A DNA stretch of 64,000 bases, taken from the NCBI RefSeq assembly GCF_002930105.1, contig NZ_PJRN01000003.1, positions 186,001 to 250,000 on the forward strand. The letters are read 5' to 3'. Within the stretch, counting starts at the first letter, position 1, and every line of letters starts with the position of its first letter. The DNA is from Billgrantia saliphila (GTDB taxonomy: Bacteria; Pseudomonadota; Gammaproteobacteria; Pseudomonadales; Halomonadaceae). Both the position numbers and the translations under genes were made by a program. Shown here piece after piece: positions 9,538 to 17,449 of the stretch. Under the pieces are notes generated by a model. The model had not been told where the DNA came from. It saw only the letters and a program-made list of their open reading frames with translations, and searched no databases.

Positions 9538-10416
9538 TCAGCCCTTGACCGACCCGGCCGTGAGCCCACGGACGAAGTACTTGCCGGCCAGCACGTAGAC
9601 GACCAGGGTGGGCAGCGCGGCGATCATCGCCGCCGCCATGTCGACGTTGTACTCCTTGGCCCCGGTCGAGGTATTGACCAGGTTGTTGAGTGCCACCGTC
9701 ACCGGCTGGGTGTCGTGGGCCGAGAACGCGACGCCGAACAGGAAGTCGTTCCAGATCTGCGTGAACTGCCAGATCACCGAGACCACGACGATCGGCGCCG
9801 AGACCGGCAGCAGGATGCGCCAGAAGATGCGGAAGAAGCCGGCGCCGTCGAGCTTGGCCGCGGAGATCAGCTCGGTGGGCACCGCCACGTAGAAGTTGCG
9901 AAAGAACAGCGTGGTGAAGGCGATGCCGAACACCACATGGACCAGGATCAGTCCGGCCCGCGAACTCGACAGCCCCAGCCAGCCCAGCGTCTGCGCCATG
10001 GGCAGCAGCACCACCTGGAAGGGAATGAAACAGCCGAACAGCATTAGCGCGAAGACCAGCTCGGAACCCTTGAAGCGCCACTTGGTGAGCGCGTAGCCGT
10101 TGAGCGCACCGATGGCGGTCGAGATGAGCACGGCCGGCACGACGATGGCGATGGAATTGTAGAAATAGCCGCCCACCCCTTCGCAGCGCATGCCGGTGCA
10201 GGCCTCCCCCCAAGCCTTGACCCAGGGCGCCAGCGTCGGCTCGCGAGGCAGCGAGAGCAGCGTACCCGGCGTGATCTCCTCCAACGGCTTCACCGACGTG
10301 ATCAGCATCACCACCAGCGGCATGAGATAGAACAAGGCCGCCAAAATCAGCACGGCGTAGAGCGAGAAACGAGCGACACGGGCGCCGATCGTACGACGCC
10401 GGATCACGTTATCCAT
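9538..10416 (-). CDS. gtsC: sugar ABC transporter permease (GtsC/MalG-like)
   Basis: A 292-residue inner-membrane permease with six membrane helices. The EAA loop that docks on the ATPase is visible as ELISAAKLDGAGFFRIFWRILLP near residue 190. It belongs to the CUT1 MalG/UgpE family. Its start overlaps the end of the preceding permease gene by 8 bp, indicating translational coupling. Together with the adjacent permease, solute-binding protein and ATPase it forms a complete importer, most like the glucose/mannose GtsABCD system of pseudomonads. Confidence 0.92.
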   Translation of the reverse strand: MDNVIRRRTIGARVARFSLYAVLILAALFYLMPLVVMLITSVKPLEEITPGTLLSLPREPTLAPWVKAWGEACTGMRCEGVGGYFYNSIAIVVPAVLISTAIGALNGYALTKWRFKGSELVFALMLFGCFIPFQVVLLPMAQTLGWLGLSSSRAGLILVHVVFGIAFTTLFFRNFYVAVPTELISAAKLDGAGFFRIFWRILLPVSAPIVVVSVIWQFTQIWNDFLFGVAFSAHDTQPVTVALNNLVNTSTGAKEYNVDMAAAMIAALPTLVVYVLAGKYFVRGLTAGSVKG

Positions 10417-11350
10417 GGCGACGACTCCTCAGTTCGGAGTAGAGATAGGGCACCAGAATGGCCAGTACACCGCCGAGCATCAGCATCGCGCTGGCCGAAC
10501 CCAGGCCGATCTGTGCCCGAGTGAAGGCGTGCGCGTACATGAAAGTCGCCGGCAGATCGGAAGCGTAGCCCGGCCCCCCGCCGGTGAGCGCCACCACCAG
10601 GTCGAAGCTCTTGATGGCGATATGCGAGAGAATCATCACCGCGCTGAACACCACCGGGCGCAGGCAGGGAATCACCACGCGCCAATAGATTCGCGGCAGG
10701 CTGGCCCCGTCGAGCTGGGCGGCCTTGAGAATGCTGTCGTCGATGCCGCGCAGACCGGCGAGGAACAGCGCCATGACGAAGCCGGAGGCCTGCCACACGG
10801 CAGCGATCACCAGGGTATAGACGGCCATGTCGGGGTCGACCAGCCAGTCGAACCTGAAATTCTCGAAGCCCCAGCCGCGTACCATCGCCTGAATGCCGAG
10901 CCCGGGGTTGAGCAGCCATTTCCACACCACACCGGTGACGATGAACGAGAGTGCCATCGGATAGAGATAGAGGGTTCGCAGCGCCCCTTCCTGGCGGATG
11001 CGCTGGTCGAGCAGGATCGCCAGCAGCAGTCCCAGCACCAGGCAGATCGCCACGAACAGGCCGCCGAACACCACTAGGTTGGTGGAGGCGACCCACCAGC
11101 GATCGCTGGTCATCAACCGGGCGTACTGGGCGAAGCCGACGAACTCGTAGCTGGGCAGCATGCGCGAGCTGGTCAGCGAGAGAATGAAGGTCCACAGCAT
11201 GAAGCCGTAGACGAAGAACAGCGAGATGGCGATGGACGGAGAAAGCACCAGCCGCGGCAGCCAATCCTGGAACCGGGCGGCCGGCGAGGGGCGACCGGCA
11301 CGCGGGACAATCACGCCGGGCCGAGCCGCGGGTGTCGATGCGGGTTTCAT
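10409..11350 (-). CDS. gtsB: sugar ABC transporter permease (GtsB/MalF-like)
   Basis: A 313-residue permease with a basic N-terminal tail (residues 1-30), six or more membrane helices and the EAA motif LKAAQLDGASLPRIYWRVVIP near residue 210. This is the MalF/UgpA-type half of the channel. A GAGGT lies about seven bases upstream of the ATG. It follows the solute-binding-protein gene by 80 bp and overlaps gtsC by 8 bp. Confidence 0.92.
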   Translation of the reverse strand: MKPASTPAARPGVIVPRAGRPSPAARFQDWLPRLVLSPSIAISLFFVYGFMLWTFILSLTSSRMLPSYEFVGFAQYARLMTSDRWWVASTNLVVFGGLFVAICLVLGLLLAILLDQRIRQEGALRTLYLYPMALSFIVTGVVWKWLLNPGLGIQAMVRGWGFENFRFDWLVDPDMAVYTLVIAAVWQASGFVMALFLAGLRGIDDSILKAAQLDGASLPRIYWRVVIPCLRPVVFSAVMILSHIAIKSFDLVVALTGGGPGYASDLPATFMYAHAFTRAQIGLGSASAMLMLGGVLAILVPYLYSELRSRRHG

Positions 11351-11430
11351 GCGGGTTACCTCGACTACGGGAGACGGGAAGCCGGCAGCCCGCCCTGATG
11401 ACGGGCTGCGCAGCGCGGCGTGTCAATGCC

Positions 11431-12699
11431 TCAGCCAGCCGCCTCGGCTGCCCGGGCCAGTCGCTCGGCGGCCTGCTCGGCGGTCATCTCCGCGGAGTTG
11501 AAGTAGTTGGTGATGATGTCGAAGAAGGCCCCCTGCACATCGCTGTTCATGGCCATGCGATGCGCCATGCTCGGCACCAGGGTGTCGCCGTCGCGGGCTT
11601 GCTCGAAGTCTTCCAGCGACTGCTGGGCGCAGCTGTCGAATTCGCTCATGTCGAGGTCGGGGCGTGCCGGAATGGAGCCCTTGACCTTGTTGAAGGCCTC
11701 CTGGAACTCAGGCTCGAGCACTAGGCGAGCCAGTGTCTGCTGGGCCTCCTGGGCCTCCGGCTCGGTGACACGGAACATGGCGAAGCTATCGATGTTGAAG
11801 ATGAAGTCCGATTCGGTACCCGGCACGGGCGAGCACACGTAGTCCTCTCCCGCCTCCAGACCGGCGGCGATGAATTCCCCCTTGGCCCAGTCACCCATCA
11901 GCTGCATGGCCGCATCGCCGTTGATTACCATGGACGTGGCGAGGTTCCAGTCACGCCCCGGCATGCCCTCGTCCATCAGGTCCCGCAGGCGCTTGAAGGT
12001 CTGGAGCGCCTCGATCATAGTGTCGCTCTCGAGCGTCTCGACATCGAGGTCGACGAATGCCTTGCGATAGAAGTCGCTGCCTCCCAGGCTCAACACCAGG
12101 CTTTCGAAGACGGTCGCATCCTGCCAGGGCTGGCCACCGTGAGCGAGCGGAACGTAGCCGGCTTCACGCAGTTGCTCCCCGATATCGAACATTTCGTCCC
12201 AACTGGTGGGAAGCTCGACCCCCGCATCTTCGAGCACCTCGGGATTGGCCCACAGCCAGTTGACTCGGTGCACGTTGACCGGTACCGCGACGTAATTCCC
12301 TTCATAGCGCATCATGTCGGCGATGACGTCGGGCAACAGCTCATCCCAGTCGCCTTGCTCCGCCACTTCGTCGAGGTTGCCGAGCAGCCCCAGCTCCCCC
12401 CACTCCTGGATTTCCGGCCCGTTGATCTGCGCCGCCGACGGTGGGTTGCCCGACATGGCGCGCGACTTGAGCACCGTCATGGCACTGTCCCCGGCGCCGC
12501 CGGCCACCGCGAAATCCTCCCAGGAGTGCCCTTCCGCCTCGACGAGGTCCTTCAGCACCCCGACGGCCTGAGCTTCGCCACCTGAGGTCCACCAATGCAG
12601 CACTTCCACTTCGCCGGCCTGGGCGGTGGACATGGCAGCGGCTACGGTCAGGCCGAGTAGCGTCTTGCGGAACAGGGGAAATGGCGTGAGTGCATGCAT
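11431..12699 (-). CDS. gtsA: periplasmic sugar-binding protein of an ABC importer (GtsA-like)
   Basis: A 422-residue solute-binding protein of extracellular family 1. A signal peptide (MHALTPFPLFRKTLLG, hydrophobic core, cleavage after STAQA) precedes EVEVLHWWTSGGEAQAV, the usual start of the mature GtsA-like glucose/mannose-binding protein. VHRVNWLWANPEVLEDAG and NGDAAMQLMGDWAKGE are family blocks. The start at 12699 is favoured by a GGAGA nine bases upstream; an in-frame ATG at 12714 lacks a ribosome site. It is the first transporter gene after the AGE isomerase, and expression is probably set by the adjacent two-component system. Confidence 0.9.
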   Translation of the reverse strand: MHALTPFPLFRKTLLGLTVAAAMSTAQAGEVEVLHWWTSGGEAQAVGVLKDLVEAEGHSWEDFAVAGGAGDSAMTVLKSRAMSGNPPSAAQINGPEIQEWGELGLLGNLDEVAEQGDWDELLPDVIADMMRYEGNYVAVPVNVHRVNWLWANPEVLEDAGVELPTSWDEMFDIGEQLREAGYVPLAHGGQPWQDATVFESLVLSLGGSDFYRKAFVDLDVETLESDTMIEALQTFKRLRDLMDEGMPGRDWNLATSMVINGDAAMQLMGDWAKGEFIAAGLEAGEDYVCSPVPGTESDFIFNIDSFAMFRVTEPEAQEAQQTLARLVLEPEFQEAFNKVKGSIPARPDLDMSEFDSCAQQSLEDFEQARDGDTLVPSMAHRMAMNSDVQGAFFDIITNYFNSAEMTAEQAAERLARAAEAAG

Positions 12700-12812
12700 G
12701 AGGCGTGTCTCCATATTGTTAGAGTTCAGCGGCCGCAAAGAGACGGCCAAGGACTACGCTAGCCCATCCGGGTCCAGCACGGGGTTACCTAGTAATGGAT
12801 AGTGTTGCGTGG

Positions 12813-14027
12813 TCATTGCACGCTTGAAACATTCCGCAGGGTTTCGATGACGTCGTAGCAGGCCCCCATGGTGTGATAGTCGACCTTGCCCGCCGGGCTC
12901 TTCTCGTCGGAGTAGCGACGGTTGTCAGGCGTCAGGATGCGATACCAGGCGCCATGGCGGTGGTCGATCATGTGACGCCAGCTGTAGTCCCATAGCCGCT
13001 CGTACCACTGCCAGAATACCGGCTCCCCGGTACGCTGACCGAGCATAGCCGCACAGGCCAGGGATTCCGCCTGTACCCAGAAGTACTTGTCCTCATCGAA
13101 GAGATTGCCCTCCAGATCCAGGCCATACACCAGCCCGCCGTGCTCGGGGTGCCAGCCGGCCTCCACGCTGCTCAGGAAAAGTCGGCTGGCGGTGGGCAGC
13201 AGCCAGGCTTCGGACGCGCGACGCTCAAGCAGCAACAGCAACTTGGCCCACTCGGTCTGGTGGCCCACCTGGTAGCCCCAAGGCCGGAACAGGTGGCGCG
13301 GGTCGTCGCGGTGATAGTCCAGATCGCGCCGCCACTGGCGATCGTAATGCTCCCAGATCCAGCCTCCCTGCTCGGGCTTGCGCTCGCTCGTCGCGTCATG
13401 CTGCGCTGACTCCAGGCAGAAGGCGCGGGCCAGCTGCAGCGCACGCTCAAGGAAGGCTCGATCGCCCGTGGCATCGTAAGCGGCAATCAGCGCTTCGCAG
13501 CTATGCATGTTGGCGTTCTGGCCACGGTAGTCAGACACCTGCCAGTGGCGGTCCGCCTCATCGGCGTAGCGCTGCCACTCCGCTTCCCAGAAACGACTCG
13601 TCTGGAGCTCATGCACGCGGTAGAGGCCTTGGCGCGCCTCCTCGACACCCGCCTTGAGCGCCGTTGCATAGGCCAGCAACACGAAGGCCAGGCCATAGCA
13701 GTGGTTGGTATCGTCCTCTACCCGTCCGTCGACCAGCGTCCAGGCGTATCCCTGGTAGTCGGGCTGGAAATGGAAGCGTTCGAGGAAGTCCAGGCCGTGC
13801 CGCGCCCAGTCCAGGTATTCCGGTTGCTGGAAGTGCTCGGCGTAGCGAGCGTAGGTCACGACGTAACGAGCGCTGGAGACCAGGTGCCGGTGGCGCCGAT
13901 CGTAGGTCTCGCCATCATCACGCAGATAGTGGTGAAAGCCACCCTGAGGGTCGATCGCCCGCGGATGATAGAACGCCATGGTCTTGCGGACGTGAGCTTC
14001 GAGGCACGCGGTGTCGTAGACGTCCAT
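12813..14027 (-). CDS. AGE-family sugar epimerase/isomerase, probably a mannose isomerase type
   Basis: A 404-residue protein of the N-acylglucosamine 2-epimerase superfamily, an (alpha/alpha)6 barrel. Typical blocks are GGFHHYLRDDGE, RHLVSSARYVVTYARYAE, the DDTNHCYGLAFVLLAYA segment, and the catalytic-type His motifs RPWGYQVGHQTEWAKLLLLL and AWYRILTPDNR. The family includes RnBP, mannose isomerases (YihS group) and cellobiose epimerases. Its location between a sugar-responsive two-component system and a glucose/mannose importer suggests aldose-ketose conversion of the imported sugar, such as mannose to fructose. That substrate is an inference. AAGGA lies eight bases before the ATG. Confidence 0.8.
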   Translation of the reverse strand: MDVYDTACLEAHVRKTMAFYHPRAIDPQGGFHHYLRDDGETYDRRHRHLVSSARYVVTYARYAEHFQQPEYLDWARHGLDFLERFHFQPDYQGYAWTLVDGRVEDDTNHCYGLAFVLLAYATALKAGVEEARQGLYRVHELQTSRFWEAEWQRYADEADRHWQVSDYRGQNANMHSCEALIAAYDATGDRAFLERALQLARAFCLESAQHDATSERKPEQGGWIWEHYDRQWRRDLDYHRDDPRHLFRPWGYQVGHQTEWAKLLLLLERRASEAWLLPTASRLFLSSVEAGWHPEHGGLVYGLDLEGNLFDEDKYFWVQAESLACAAMLGQRTGEPVFWQWYERLWDYSWRHMIDHRHGAWYRILTPDNRRYSDEKSPAGKVDYHTMGACYDVIETLRNVSSVQ

Positions 14028-14091
14028 GGTCGAGTCCTTGAAAGCTTGGAAAGCTATAACCTACTCGATCGCTTCCGCCTCGCCATGTTTC

Positions 14092-15585
14092 CTAGTGCTG
14101 CAAAGTATTGCACTCGTCCCGCCGGGGAACGGTCAAGGTGACGAGCAGTCCGCCGTCGGGATGGTTGGCGAGCGCGATCTCGCCCCCCATGGCACGGGCG
14201 ATGTGACGGGCGATTCCGAGTCCGAGACCGCTGCCCCCGGTATGGCGGCTGCGCGAGGGCTCGAGGCGCACGAAGGGCGCGAACACACGCTCACGCTGCG
14301 CTTCGGGAATGCCGGGACCGTGATCGCGAATGAGGATCGTCAAGTGCTCGCGCCCCTCGTGCAGCGTGACCTCGGCGTGCCGGCCATAGAACATCGCATT
14401 CTCCAGCAGGTTCGCCAGGCAGCGCTTGAAGGCCAGCGGCTTGACCGGCAGCGGCTCGGCGTGTCCCTCGACGGCGACCTGTCCGCCCTGCAGGGCCAGT
14501 TCCTCGGCCAGCTCCTCCACGACCCGGCGCGGGTCGACCGCCTCCACCGCCTCGTGCAGGTCGAATCCCTTGACCGAAGCCAGCGCGCCCTTGACCAGCA
14601 GATCGAGCTCGTCGAGCGAAGCGCAGAATCGCTCGCGCTGCTGAGGGTCGTCGAGCATCTCGGCGCGTAGCCGCAGCCGGGTGATGGGCGTCTTGAGGTC
14701 GTGGGAGATGGCCGAGAAGAGCCTTTCGCGCTCGTCGACCTGCTCGCAGATGCGCTCCTGCATCCGGTTGAAGGCGGCCGCGGTGGCCGCCACCTCTCGC
14801 GGCCCCGTTTCGCGCAGCGGCGGTGCATCGAGGTCGTCGCCGAGCTGTCGCGCCGCCCTGGCCAGTCGGGCCAGCGGCCGGGTGACGCTACGGATGCCGA
14901 GCAGCGACAGGCCGATCACGGTCAGCAGGACCATGAATCCCGCCAGCAGGCGCTCACCCGAGATCCAGCGATTCTCGTTGAACAGGTCCGGTACCGGCAG
15001 CAGGGTCGCCACGTAGAGCCAGGTCTCGGGGCCGAGCTCCATCTGCACCACCAGGATGGGTGGCGACAGCGGCTCCATCAGCAGGCTGTGCTGCCCCCAG
15101 CGCGGCGGCAGGTCGTGAAGCAGCACCTCGTTGTTGTAGACACGCAGCGTCTCGGGGCGCGAGAACTCCACCAGCACGTCGTCGATGCTCAGCTCGCGCG
15201 TCAGGATCTCGCGGAAATTGTCGACCACCAGCGCCTTCTCCGGCCCCGAGCCGATGTCCTCTACCGGTATGCGCCGCTCGTTTACGCTGACGAAGAAGCG
15301 CGTACCACCCATGTTGCGCAGCTGGTCGAGCACGATGTGGCGGTATTCGTAGGGCAGCGAGCGGAAGAAACGCATGGTCGAGGCCACGCTGTAGGCCACG
15401 TTGCGCGACAGCTCGTCGAGCTGCTCGAGCTGGCTCGAGCGCACCTGTGAGGTCCAGATGGTGTAGCTGGCGAGCTGAGCCGTGAGCACGCCGACGATCA
15501 TGATCAGCACGAAACGGCCGCGCAGGGTGCGCGGCAGAAAGCGTGCCAGGTTGCGGCGCCACCTCTGCCAGTGCGCCTTTATCAC
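14092..15585 (-). CDS. gtrS: sensor histidine kinase (GtrS-like)
   Basis: A 497-residue membrane kinase. Helix TM1 spans about 24-44 and TM2 about 211-231. Between them is a periplasmic sensor of about 165 residues; a HAMP segment follows. The H-box SAISHDLKTPITRLRLRAEML carries the phosphorylated His295. N, G1 and G2 boxes (NLLENAMFYG, RDHGPGIPE, GGSGLGLGIARHIA) complete the ATPase domain. The order response regulator - kinase - sugar importer is that of gltR-gtrS-gtsABCD in Pseudomonas, where GtrS senses 2-ketogluconate and 6-phosphogluconate. The four-base overlap with the regulator shows coupling. The ligand here is inferred. Confidence 0.87.
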   Translation of the reverse strand: MIKAHWQRWRRNLARFLPRTLRGRFVLIMIVGVLTAQLASYTIWTSQVRSSQLEQLDELSRNVAYSVASTMRFFRSLPYEYRHIVLDQLRNMGGTRFFVSVNERRIPVEDIGSGPEKALVVDNFREILTRELSIDDVLVEFSRPETLRVYNNEVLLHDLPPRWGQHSLLMEPLSPPILVVQMELGPETWLYVATLLPVPDLFNENRWISGERLLAGFMVLLTVIGLSLLGIRSVTRPLARLARAARQLGDDLDAPPLRETGPREVAATAAAFNRMQERICEQVDERERLFSAISHDLKTPITRLRLRAEMLDDPQQRERFCASLDELDLLVKGALASVKGFDLHEAVEAVDPRRVVEELAEELALQGGQVAVEGHAEPLPVKPLAFKRCLANLLENAMFYGRHAEVTLHEGREHLTILIRDHGPGIPEAQRERVFAPFVRLEPSRSRHTGGSGLGLGIARHIARAMGGEIALANHPDGGLLVTLTVPRRDECNTLQH

Positions 15586-16304
15586 GTCAGCGCTTCGACC
15601 CGGGCGGTGAAGACATAACCCGCGCCACGCACGGTACGGATCAGCTGATGATACTGCGCATCCTCGCCGAGACGCTGGCGCAGCCGACAGACATGCACGT
15701 CGATGGAGCGGTCAAGCGGCGGCGCCGGGCGGCCACGGGTCAACTCATAGAGCGCCTCGCGCGTGAGCACCCGCTCGGGATGCTCGAGAAAGACCTGGAG
15801 CAGCTGGAAATCGGCACCGGAGAGCGGAATGCGCTCGCCCCTGTCGTCGATCAGCTCACGGGTCATGCGATCGAGGCGCCAAACGCCGAAGGCGACCAGT
15901 CGCGCCCGGGCCGGGTCGGTCGCCGCGCCGCCACGAACCCGACGCAGTACCGCCTTGATGCGGGCCAGCAGCTCGCGCGGATTGAACGGTTTGCCGAGGT
16001 AATCGTCGGCGCCGAGCTCCAGGCCGAGGATGCGATCGGTCGCGTCGGCGCTGGCGGTGAGCATGATGATCGGCACCTCGCTGTCGCGTCGAATGTCGCG
16101 ACAAATGGTGAAACCGTCGTCGCCGGGCAGCATGATGTCGACGATGAGCAGGTCGGGCGTTTCGCTCGCGAGTAGGCGATGCAGCGCTTCGGCATCCTCG
16201 GCGGCCAGGGCGCGATAGCCATGGCGGCCCAGGTAATCGACCAGCAGTTCGCGGATCTCGGGGTCGTCATCGACCACGATCAGGGTGGCGGGCGTAATCG
16301 TCAT
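15582..16304 (-). CDS. gltR: OmpR-family response regulator (GltR-like)
   Basis: A 240-residue regulator with an N-terminal receiver (phosphoacceptor Asp56 in LLIVDIMLPGDDG, conserved acidic VVDDDPE at 10-16, Lys in LGKPFNPREL) and a C-terminal winged helix (LSGADFQLLQVFLEHPERVLTREAL, VDVHVCRLRQRLGEDA). It overlaps the kinase gene by four bases. By synteny with gltR it should control the gtsABCD importer and the AGE gene downstream. No operator could be recognised with confidence upstream of gtsA. Confidence 0.9.
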   Translation of the reverse strand: MTITPATLIVVDDDPEIRELLVDYLGRHGYRALAAEDAEALHRLLASETPDLLIVDIMLPGDDGFTICRDIRRDSEVPIIMLTASADATDRILGLELGADDYLGKPFNPRELLARIKAVLRRVRGGAATDPARARLVAFGVWRLDRMTRELIDDRGERIPLSGADFQLLQVFLEHPERVLTREALYELTRGRPAPPLDRSIDVHVCRLRQRLGEDAQYHQLIRTVRGAGYVFTARVEALT

Positions 16305-16476
16305 CGTTGTCCGATGGTAAGGGGCGATACCGGGGCAGCGCCAATGAATCGTTGTCGTTATCGGCTTCGATGATGGGCGTCCGGCAGCGGCACGACAAGG
16401 GCCTTGCGACCAAGGTCGCAGAGCACCGTGTCATGTCCGGAAAGCCCCGAATACCGGTGGATTTCTCCCCTACCCC

Positions 16477-17274
16477 CTAGAGAACGAAGCGTTCGCGAAG
16501 ATGCCTCGCCACGGCGGTTTCGGCATGGTGACCGATGCGATGTGCCTTCGGCACGCGACCTGCCAGCTCGGGGTGAGCGTTGGCCATCACGTGCGCCTCA
16601 CCGGCGAACGCGAGCATTTCGGTATCGTTGAGGTTGTCGCCGAAGGCCAGGCAGCGCTCGCGGTCGATTCCCAGCGTCGCCAGCAGGGCTTTCAGCGCGG
16701 AGCCCTTGTTGACGCCGCCGGCCATGATCTCCAGCGAGTTGACGGTGGAATAGGTGACGTGCAGCCGCTCTCCGTGGCGCGAACGTATCGATGCCTCGAG
16801 ACCTGCCAGGCGCTGTGGATCGCCTATGTAGAGCACCTTGCCCACGCCCTCGCCGTCGAGCCGGTGAGGCTCGACCACGCGATAGCCGAAGCCGGTATGG
16901 GCATGGTACGCCAGCAGCCGTGGCTCGGGAGCGTCGATCAACCATTCGTTCTCGAGGTAGAGATTCAGGCGCACGCTGGCGTGGCGTTCCAGCGCGATCA
17001 GCTCGCGTGCCAGCTCGGTTTCCAAATGGCGCGAAGTCAGCAGCTCGCCAGCGGGATCGTGCAGATAGGCGCCGTTGGTGCTGATCACGTGGATGGGCAC
17101 CCCGAGTCGATCGCGAAAGGCAAGCATGTCACGATAATGCCGCCCCGAGGCGAATGCCAGATGATGGCCCTGCTCGGCCAACAGGCGCAGGGTCTCGATG
17201 GTCTCGGAGTGCAGGTCGTGGTTGGCATCTAGCAGCGTGCCGTCGAGGTCGGAGACGATCAGGTGGGGTGTCAT
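16477..17274 (-). CDS. Cof-type HAD-superfamily phosphatase
   Basis: A 265-residue HAD hydrolase of the Cof/type IIB group. Nucleophile motif SDLDGTLLDANHD is at residues 8-20 (Asp9, Asp11), motif II lies in AFASGRHYRDM, the Lys motif in VNKGSALKALLATLGI and motif IV in AFGDNLNDTEMLAFAG. Relatives such as YidA and YbiV dephosphorylate sugar phosphates, which would suit its position between a sugar importer cluster and the GlcNAc PTS operon. The start at 17274 is chosen because AGGA lies five bases before the second ATG; the first is at 17280. Confidence 0.88.
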   Translation of the reverse strand: MTPHLIVSDLDGTLLDANHDLHSETIETLRLLAEQGHHLAFASGRHYRDMLAFRDRLGVPIHVISTNGAYLHDPAGELLTSRHLETELARELIALERHASVRLNLYLENEWLIDAPEPRLLAYHAHTGFGYRVVEPHRLDGEGVGKVLYIGDPQRLAGLEASIRSRHGERLHVTYSTVNSLEIMAGGVNKGSALKALLATLGIDRERCLAFGDNLNDTEMLAFAGEAHVMANAHPELAGRVPKAHRIGHHAETAVARHLRERFVL

Positions 17275-17405
17275 GGGCATCCTGGCGCTTCGGGGACCCG
17301 ATACAGGCTAACGCAGCCATCCCGCGAATGCACTTCGTTCGCGGCAAGCGGGATAGCGATGTGCATCCGTCAGGATCATCGGTTCGCTCCGTAGCGGCCG
17401 GCTAC

Positions 17406-17434
17406 GCTGCCCGACCCCTCCACCGTCGGGCAGC
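17406..17434 (-). terminator. candidate hairpin downstream of the nag operon
   Basis: Arms 17406-17415 and 17425-17434 are perfect 10-bp complements with a 9-base loop, 15 bases beyond the nagE stop codon in the direction of transcription. No U-tract follows, so intrinsic termination is uncertain. Confidence 0.4.
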
Positions 17435-17449
17435 GGACAGGGGCTAGCG

